The notes under the pieces were generated by a model, which did no database searches, was not told the DNA's origin, and saw only the letters and a list, made by a program, of their open reading frames with translations. The position numbers and the translations under genes were made by a program. A DNA stretch of 64,000 nt, from the NCBI GenBank assembly GCA_035695825.1, contig DASRRH010000027.1, positions 124,001 through 188,000 on the forward strand, given 5' to 3'. This DNA is from JAKEFM01 sp035695825. Its GTDB lineage: Bacteria; Planctomycetota; UBA1135; JAKEFM01. Shown here piece after piece: positions 59,453-64,000 of this stretch (within the stretch, counting starts at the first letter, position 1; each line of letters begins with the position of its first letter).

Positions 59453-60730
59453 ATGGATCTCCCCCTCGACGACCTCGAGGTCGCCCGCCGCCTCGGCGTC
59501 GCCCTCGCGACGGGGGCGCTGATCGGCCTCGAGCGCCAGCGCCGCCAGTCGCGGCCGGGCCGCGCCGCCTTCGCGGGGTTCCGCACCTTCATCCTGATCT
59601 CCCTCTTCGGGGCCCTCTCCGCCTGGATGGCCCAGACGGTCACCCCTTGGTTCCTCGCCGCGGGGTTCGCGGGCCTCGCCGCGATCGTCGCCCTCTCCTA
59701 CCGCGTCAGCGCCCAGCGCGAGGAGAGCCTCGGCTCGACGACCGAGTTCGCGGCCTTCGTCGCCTTCGCCCTGGGCTCCCTCGCCTTCCTCGGCCGCCTC
59801 GAGATCGCCGTCGGCCTCGGCGTGGTCGTGACCGCCCTCCTTTCCGAGAAGACGAAGCTCCACGGCCTCGCGGCGCGCCTCTCCGAGACCGACCTGAACG
59901 CGACGATCCGGTTCGCGCTCCTCGCCCTCGTCGTCTTGCCCCTCCTCCCCGACCGCGCCTACCCGTTCCTCGGGACCGAGGTCCTCAACCCGAGGAGCGT
60001 CTGGTGGATGGTCCTCCTCATCTCGGCGATCTCCTTCTCGGGCTACCTCCTGATGAAGTGGCTCGGCACCCGCCGAGGGATCGCCCTCACCGGGGTCGTC
60101 GGCGGCCTCGCCTCCTCCACCGCGGTGACGGTGTCGATGGCCCGCCGCAGCCGGGAGAAGCCGGCCCTCGGCCGCTCCTTCGCCCTCGCCGTCGTCCTCT
60201 CTTGGTCGGTCGCGGCGCTCCGGGTCCTCCTCCTCGTCGCGGTCGTCCAGCCCCGGATGCTCCATCTCCTCGCCCCGGCGCTCGTCGCGACGGCGGCGGC
60301 GGGGTTCGCCGTCACCGCCGTCCTCTACTTCACGGGCCGGGACCTCGCCGGGAACACCCTCGAGGTCCCGAACCCCTTCCGCCTCGGCCCGGCGCTCCGC
60401 TTCGGGCTCCTCTTCGCCGTGATCCTCTTCGTCTCCGACCTGGCGCGGAAGGGGGCCTCGGACGAGGGGCTCTACGCGACGGGTCTCCTTGGCGGGATCG
60501 CCGAGCTCGACGCGATCACCCTCTCGATGGCCCACCTCGCCGACGAGCCCGGCCACCTCGGGCCCGCGGCCGCGACGGTCCTCATCGCCTACCTGTTCAA
60601 CACGGTCGTCAAGACGGCGATCGCGGCGCTCGCCGGCGAGCCCCGGTTCAGCCGAACGGTGGCCGCCGGCTGCGCCGCGATGGCCGTGGCGGGCACCCTC
60701 GGCCTTTGGGTCGGCGGGGGGGTCGCGTGA
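59453..60730 (+). CDS. MgtC/SapB and DUF4010-domain membrane protein
   Basis: Residues 1-140 match the MgtC N-terminal part: R-L-G-V-A-L-A-T-G-A-L-I-G-L-E-R-Q and G-F-R-T-F-I-L-I-S-L-F-G-A-L. Residues 170-420 form DUF4010, with G-G-L-A-S-S-T-A-V-T-V-S-M-A and about seven more hydrophobic helices. MgtC proteins affect magnesium and virulence in enterobacteria; the role of this fusion is unknown. The length is 425 residues. A TACAAG hexamer about 22 bases before the ATG may be the -10. The stop overlaps the start of the secretion gene (GTGA). Confidence 0.87.
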   Translation: MDLPLDDLEVARRLGVALATGALIGLERQRRQSRPGRAAFAGFRTFILISLFGALSAWMAQTVTPWFLAAGFAGLAAIVALSYRVSAQREESLGSTTEFAAFVAFALGSLAFLGRLEIAVGLGVVVTALLSEKTKLHGLAARLSETDLNATIRFALLALVVLPLLPDRAYPFLGTEVLNPRSVWWMVLLISAISFSGYLLMKWLGTRRGIALTGVVGGLASSTAVTVSMARRSREKPALGRSFALAVVLSWSVAALRVLLLVAVVQPRMLHLLAPALVATAAAGFAVTAVLYFTGRDLAGNTLEVPNPFRLGPALRFGLLFAVILFVSDLARKGASDEGLYATGLLGGIAELDAITLSMAHLADEPGHLGPAAATVLIAYLFNTVVKTAIAALAGEPRFSRTVAAGCAAMAVAGTLGLWVGGGVA

Positions 60731-61815
60731 CCCTCCTCACCGAACGGCCCGCCGGGAGGACCGAGGAGGGGCGTCCCGCCTATCCTTCCGAGGTCTTGGA
60801 GCGCGAACCGCAGAGCGCCGCCCAGCGGATCCGCCTCGCGTGGGAGGCCTTCCACCGGCGTCCCCGACCGCGGGAGAAGGCCTCCTTCTACTTCCGCCTC
60901 GCGACCCTCCTCGAGGCCGGCATCCCGGTCTTCCAGGCTCTCCGGCAGGCCGGGGGCTCGAAGCGGATCTTCGACGTCACGACCATCCTCACCGCCGCCG
61001 CGAGCCGCGGGGAGCCGATCTCCTCGGCGATGCCGAACGAGCCAGCCCTCTTCGACCCGGTCGAGATCGCCCTCATCCGGACGGGGGAGGAGGCGGGCAA
61101 GCTCGGGGAGTGCTGCTCCGCGCTCGCGACGCGGTTCGAGGCGGAGCAGCAGGACCTGGACGAGTTCCACGCGGGGGTGCGCTACCCGGTCTTCCTCCTC
61201 CACTTCGCGATCCTCGTCCTCCCCCTCCCCGTGATCTTCCAGAAGGGCCTCGGGGCGTACGCGGCCTCGGCCATCGGTTGCCTCGCGGTCCTCTACGGGG
61301 TCGTCTCCGCCCTCCTCCTCCTCCACTCGGCCTATCGGAGCGAGCCTCGCTACGCCTCGGTTCTCGACTCCCTTCCCCTCCTCGGTCGGCTGCGACGCCT
61401 GCGCGCCGAGGCCCGTTTCGCCCGCACCTTCGCCGCCGTCCACTCGGCCGGCCTCCCCTTCGAGCGCTGCCTCACCCTCGCGAGCGAGGCGAGCGGCCTC
61501 CCCGAGCGCGCGGGGGACGTCGGGCTCGCCGCCCACGCTTTGCGCCAGGGCGCGCCGCTCGGCCAGGCGGTGACCCTCCTCCCGTGGCTCTCGGCCGACC
61601 TCGTCGCCGCCTTCTCGGTCGGGGAGAAGGCGGGGCGTCTCGAGGAGTCGGTGGGGAAGGTCGCGCAGGACCTCGACCGGCGGGCTCGTCTCGCGGCCGA
61701 CCGCGTGCGGAAGACCCTCCCGATCGTGGTTTACCTCCTCATCGCGTTCTGGATCGCGTGGCACATCGTCACGGGGTTCTCGGACACGCTCTCCCAGATC
61801 CAGCAGATCCGGTAG
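60727..61815 (+). CDS. Type II secretion system F-family protein
   Basis: The 362-residue protein has two repeated F domains: F-Y-F-R-L-A-T-L-L-E-A-G-I-P (about 55-68) and F-A-R-T-F-A-A-V-H-S-A-G-L-P (about 227-240), each followed by helices. Three transmembrane segments fit GspF/PilC, the inner-membrane platform of type II secretion or type IV pili. The GTG overlaps the preceding stop. A pilin-like gene is at 43.1 kb, but no ATPase or secretin gene is here, so this is an isolated part of the machine. Confidence 0.87.
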   Translation: MTLLTERPAGRTEEGRPAYPSEVLEREPQSAAQRIRLAWEAFHRRPRPREKASFYFRLATLLEAGIPVFQALRQAGGSKRIFDVTTILTAAASRGEPISSAMPNEPALFDPVEIALIRTGEEAGKLGECCSALATRFEAEQQDLDEFHAGVRYPVFLLHFAILVLPLPVIFQKGLGAYAASAIGCLAVLYGVVSALLLLHSAYRSEPRYASVLDSLPLLGRLRRLRAEARFARTFAAVHSAGLPFERCLTLASEASGLPERAGDVGLAAHALRQGAPLGQAVTLLPWLSADLVAAFSVGEKAGRLEESVGKVAQDLDRRARLAADRVRKTLPIVVYLLIAFWIAWHIVTGFSDTLSQIQQIR

Positions 61816-61871
61816 GGGCGCGCCCCCCGCGGGAGCGACCGGACTCGAGCTCCTCGAAGGCGGAGACGAAA

Positions 61872-63959
61872 TCACCGCGGCGAGGAGAACGCGTTCGCGG
61901 GGGCGGCGGCGGCTCCGCCCCCCTTCCCGTAGCGGTCGAGCCAGTCGAGCATCTCCTGGATCCAGAGCCGCGCGTTCCGGGGCTTGAGGATCCAGTGCCC
62001 CTCGTCGGGAAATAGGAGCAGCCGCGAGGGGACCCCCTGGCGCTGCAGTGCCGTGAAGAGCCCCATCCCCTCCGACACCGGGACGCGGAAGTCGAGTTCG
62101 CCGTGCGTGATCAGCGTCGGCGTCCGCATGTTCTTCGCGTAGGTGTGGGGGGACCACCTCGCGAAGGCCTCCGGGTTGTCCCACGGCGTCCCGCCGATGT
62201 CCCACTCGGGAAACCAGAGCTCCTCCGTCGTCGTGTACTTCGCGGGGAGGTTGTAGAGCCCGGCGTGCGCGACGATCGCCTTGAAGCGGTCCGTGTGGCC
62301 GTTGATCCAGTTCATCATGTAGCCGCCGAAGGAGGCCCCGGCGGCGCAGAGGCGGCCGGGGTCGGCGATCCCCTGCTCGATCGCCCAGTCGACCGCCTTC
62401 ATGCAGTCCTCGTAGCAGGCCCCCCCCCAGTCGCGGCTGATCTGGTCCGTGAAGGCCTGGCCGAACCCGGTCGAGCCGTGCGGATTCGGCATCATCGCGA
62501 CGAAGCCGCGCGCGGCGAAGACCTGCGGGTTCCAGCGCGAGGAGAAGGCGTCGAGCCAGGCGTTCTGCGGGCCGCCGTGGACGAGGAGGAGGAGGGGGTA
62601 GCGCCGCGAGGGGTCGTAGCGCGGGGGCTTCACGAGCCAGGCCTGGACCGTCGCGCCGAGCGCGCCCGGGTAGCGGACCGATTCGACCGTGCCGAGGTCC
62701 TTCCTTGCGATCGCCGCGTCGGCGTGGTGGGTGAGGGGGCGGGCATCGGAGCCGTCCAACTCGAAGCGCCAGACCTCGTTCGGCTTCGTGAAGCCCGCGA
62801 TCCGCGCGGTGAAGAAGCGCCCCTGGGGGGAGAGCCGCGTCTCCCACGCCGAGCGGTCGGAGAGGATCTTCTTCGAGGGTCCCCCCTCGAGGGGGATCGC
62901 CCAGAGGGCCCGCCGCCCCTCGTCCTCCGTGCTCGCGAAGATCGCCTTCGAGTCGGGCGCCCACTCGATCTCCTCGATCCCGCGATCGACGTCGGAGGCG
63001 AGGCTCGTGACCGTCCCGTTCGCCCGGTCGATCAGTCCGAGCCGGAAGCGGTCCGACTCGAACCCCGGCTTCTGCTGGAAGCGGTACGCGATCCACCGGC
63101 CGTCGGGAGAGTAGGCGGGGCTCCCGTCCCACGCGGGGTTCGCCTGCGTGAGGTTGCGCGCCTTCGCGCCCGGCTCGACCGGCGCGATCCAGAGGTCGGC
63201 GTTCGTGCTCCAGGCTTCGTTCCTCTCCGGGCCCCGGGTGAAGGCGATCTCCTTCCCGTCGGGGGAGAAGGCGTAGCCGTCGGGTCCGCCGAGGGAGAAG
63301 ACCGGCATGTCGGCGAGGTCGTCCCCCGCGTTCACGTCGCGGACCTTTCCCGTCGAGACCTCGACCACGAAGACGTGCGGGCGCCTCCCCTCCTGCCACT
63401 CGTCCCAGTGCCGGTAGAGGAGGCGGTCGATCCTCCTCATCCGGACGCCCGACTTCTCGATCTCCTTCGCCCGCTTCTCGTTCGCCTCGTCGTCCGGGCA
63501 GTCGGGGTAGACCTTGGAGGCGAAGGCGAGGTGCGTCCCCGTCGGGGACCAGACGGGGTCGGAGGCGCCGGTCGAGAGGGTCGTCAGGGGCCGCGGCTCC
63601 CCTCCCTCCAGCGGGAGGAGCCAGACCTGGGAGGCGCCGCTTCGGCTCGAGACGAAGGCGATCGTCCTCGAATCGGGCGACCAGCGGGGGGAGGTCGCCC
63701 CTTTCTCGTGGTGCGTGAGCCTTCGGGGCTCGCCCCCGGTCGAGGGGACGATCCAGGTCTGGGTGGTGGCCTTCCAATCCTTCGGGTCGACCTCCGTCAC
63801 CGTGTAGGCGACCCACTTCCCGTCCGGCGACGGGCTCGGGTCCCCGACGCGGGGCAGCCCGACCATGTCGTCGGGGCCGAAGAGCCGGGACGGATCGCCC
63901 TGCGCCGAAGCGACCGCCGGGGAGAGGAGGGTCGCGAGAAGGAGGGCGGGAATCTCCAT
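61872..63959 (-). CDS. Secreted S9-family peptidase (prolyl oligopeptidase family)
   Basis: A signal peptide (residues 1-19, ending A-S-A-Q) precedes a WD40/TolB-like propeller with repeated S-P-D-G-K/S-P-D-S-R turns (about 40-420). The C-terminal alpha/beta hydrolase holds the nucleophile Ser543 in G-A-S-F-G-G-Y-M-M, Asp in H-G-E-L-D-F-R-V-P and His in D-E-G-H-W-I. The enzyme cleaves short peptides, probably in the periplasm or outside. The 695-residue length is that of acylaminoacyl/dipeptidyl peptidases of the S9C type. It is convergent with the secretion F gene. Confidence 0.92.
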   Translation of the reverse strand: MEIPALLLATLLSPAVASAQGDPSRLFGPDDMVGLPRVGDPSPSPDGKWVAYTVTEVDPKDWKATTQTWIVPSTGGEPRRLTHHEKGATSPRWSPDSRTIAFVSSRSGASQVWLLPLEGGEPRPLTTLSTGASDPVWSPTGTHLAFASKVYPDCPDDEANEKRAKEIEKSGVRMRRIDRLLYRHWDEWQEGRRPHVFVVEVSTGKVRDVNAGDDLADMPVFSLGGPDGYAFSPDGKEIAFTRGPERNEAWSTNADLWIAPVEPGAKARNLTQANPAWDGSPAYSPDGRWIAYRFQQKPGFESDRFRLGLIDRANGTVTSLASDVDRGIEEIEWAPDSKAIFASTEDEGRRALWAIPLEGGPSKKILSDRSAWETRLSPQGRFFTARIAGFTKPNEVWRFELDGSDARPLTHHADAAIARKDLGTVESVRYPGALGATVQAWLVKPPRYDPSRRYPLLLLVHGGPQNAWLDAFSSRWNPQVFAARGFVAMMPNPHGSTGFGQAFTDQISRDWGGACYEDCMKAVDWAIEQGIADPGRLCAAGASFGGYMMNWINGHTDRFKAIVAHAGLYNLPAKYTTTEELWFPEWDIGGTPWDNPEAFARWSPHTYAKNMRTPTLITHGELDFRVPVSEGMGLFTALQRQGVPSRLLLFPDEGHWILKPRNARLWIQEMLDWLDRYGKGGGAAAAPANAFSSPR

Positions 63960-64000
63960 GGGAGCGGTCGCGGGAGGAAGGACGATAGCACGGGCCCGCG

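Noticed and set aside
1..64000. CRISPR arrays, tRNA or rRNA genes
   Set aside because: No regularly spaced direct repeats or RNA gene signatures were seen. A tRNAscan or Rfam search would be decisive.

Overview
The window is GC-rich bacterial DNA with dense coding, frequent GTG and TTG starts, and many 1-4 base stop/start overlaps. A lipid A gene (lpxA) at the left edge points to a diderm cell. Several large secreted proteins end in a similar beta-rich tail. Together with a lamin-tail protein, FG-GAP repeats, a possible FIMAH-like tail and the hpnC/hpnD squalene genes, this suggests Planctomycetota or a neighbouring phylum. That placement is inference; no rRNA or other marker gene lies here. 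I saw no tRNA, rRNA, CRISPR array or riboswitch.

Region 1-6.8 kb: a divergent lpxA start and an unknown gene are followed by one + strand unit: an RpiB-like isomerase with a microcompartment-style N-terminus, DeoC with a four-cysteine N-terminal extension, HpnC, HpnD, a truncated HpnE and a lipase maturation factor. RpiB plus DeoC is the enzyme signature of sugar-phosphate (SPU) bacterial microcompartments, yet no shell genes are present. Region 6.8-14.5 kb: a carboxypeptidase-regulatory-like surface protein, a DUF4143 ATPase whose start codon abuts a perfect AT-rich palindrome, a membrane protein without a usual start codon, a saccharopine-dehydrogenase-like protein, an SGNH hydrolase, and a coupled pair of unknown genes.

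Region 14.6-24 kb, mostly - strand: a secreted M14 carboxypeptidase, an unknown membrane protein, a two-gene quinohemoprotein amine dehydrogenase-like module (diheme alpha subunit and SPASM radical SAM maturase) lacking the beta and gamma subunit genes, a DUF1326 lipoprotein and MltA. Region 24-37 kb: a frameshifted secreted protein, a non-canonical Ser/Thr kinase, a lamin-tail secreted protein, MetE, an HI0933-type flavoprotein, TruD, and a BNR-repeat protein coupled to a MoaD-like protein. Region 37-48 kb: a PAP2 phosphatase, a 1,272-residue subtilase with duplicated domains, AlgH, PduO-type adenosyltransferase, a pilin-like protein, DoxX, a phosphodiesterase and an FG-GAP protein.

Region 48-54.9 kb is the most accessory part. 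Two paralogous secreted genes flank a complete insertion sequence whose transposase needs a -1 frameshift at a G GGA AAC heptamer. Then come a gene-poor kilobase, a five-repeat secreted protein, a strong terminator and a gene remnant. Region 54.8-64 kb is conserved: sdhC-sdhA-sdhB with an actinobacterial-type anchor, a LOG protein, an MgtC/DUF4010 membrane protein, a type II secretion F protein and an S9 peptidase.
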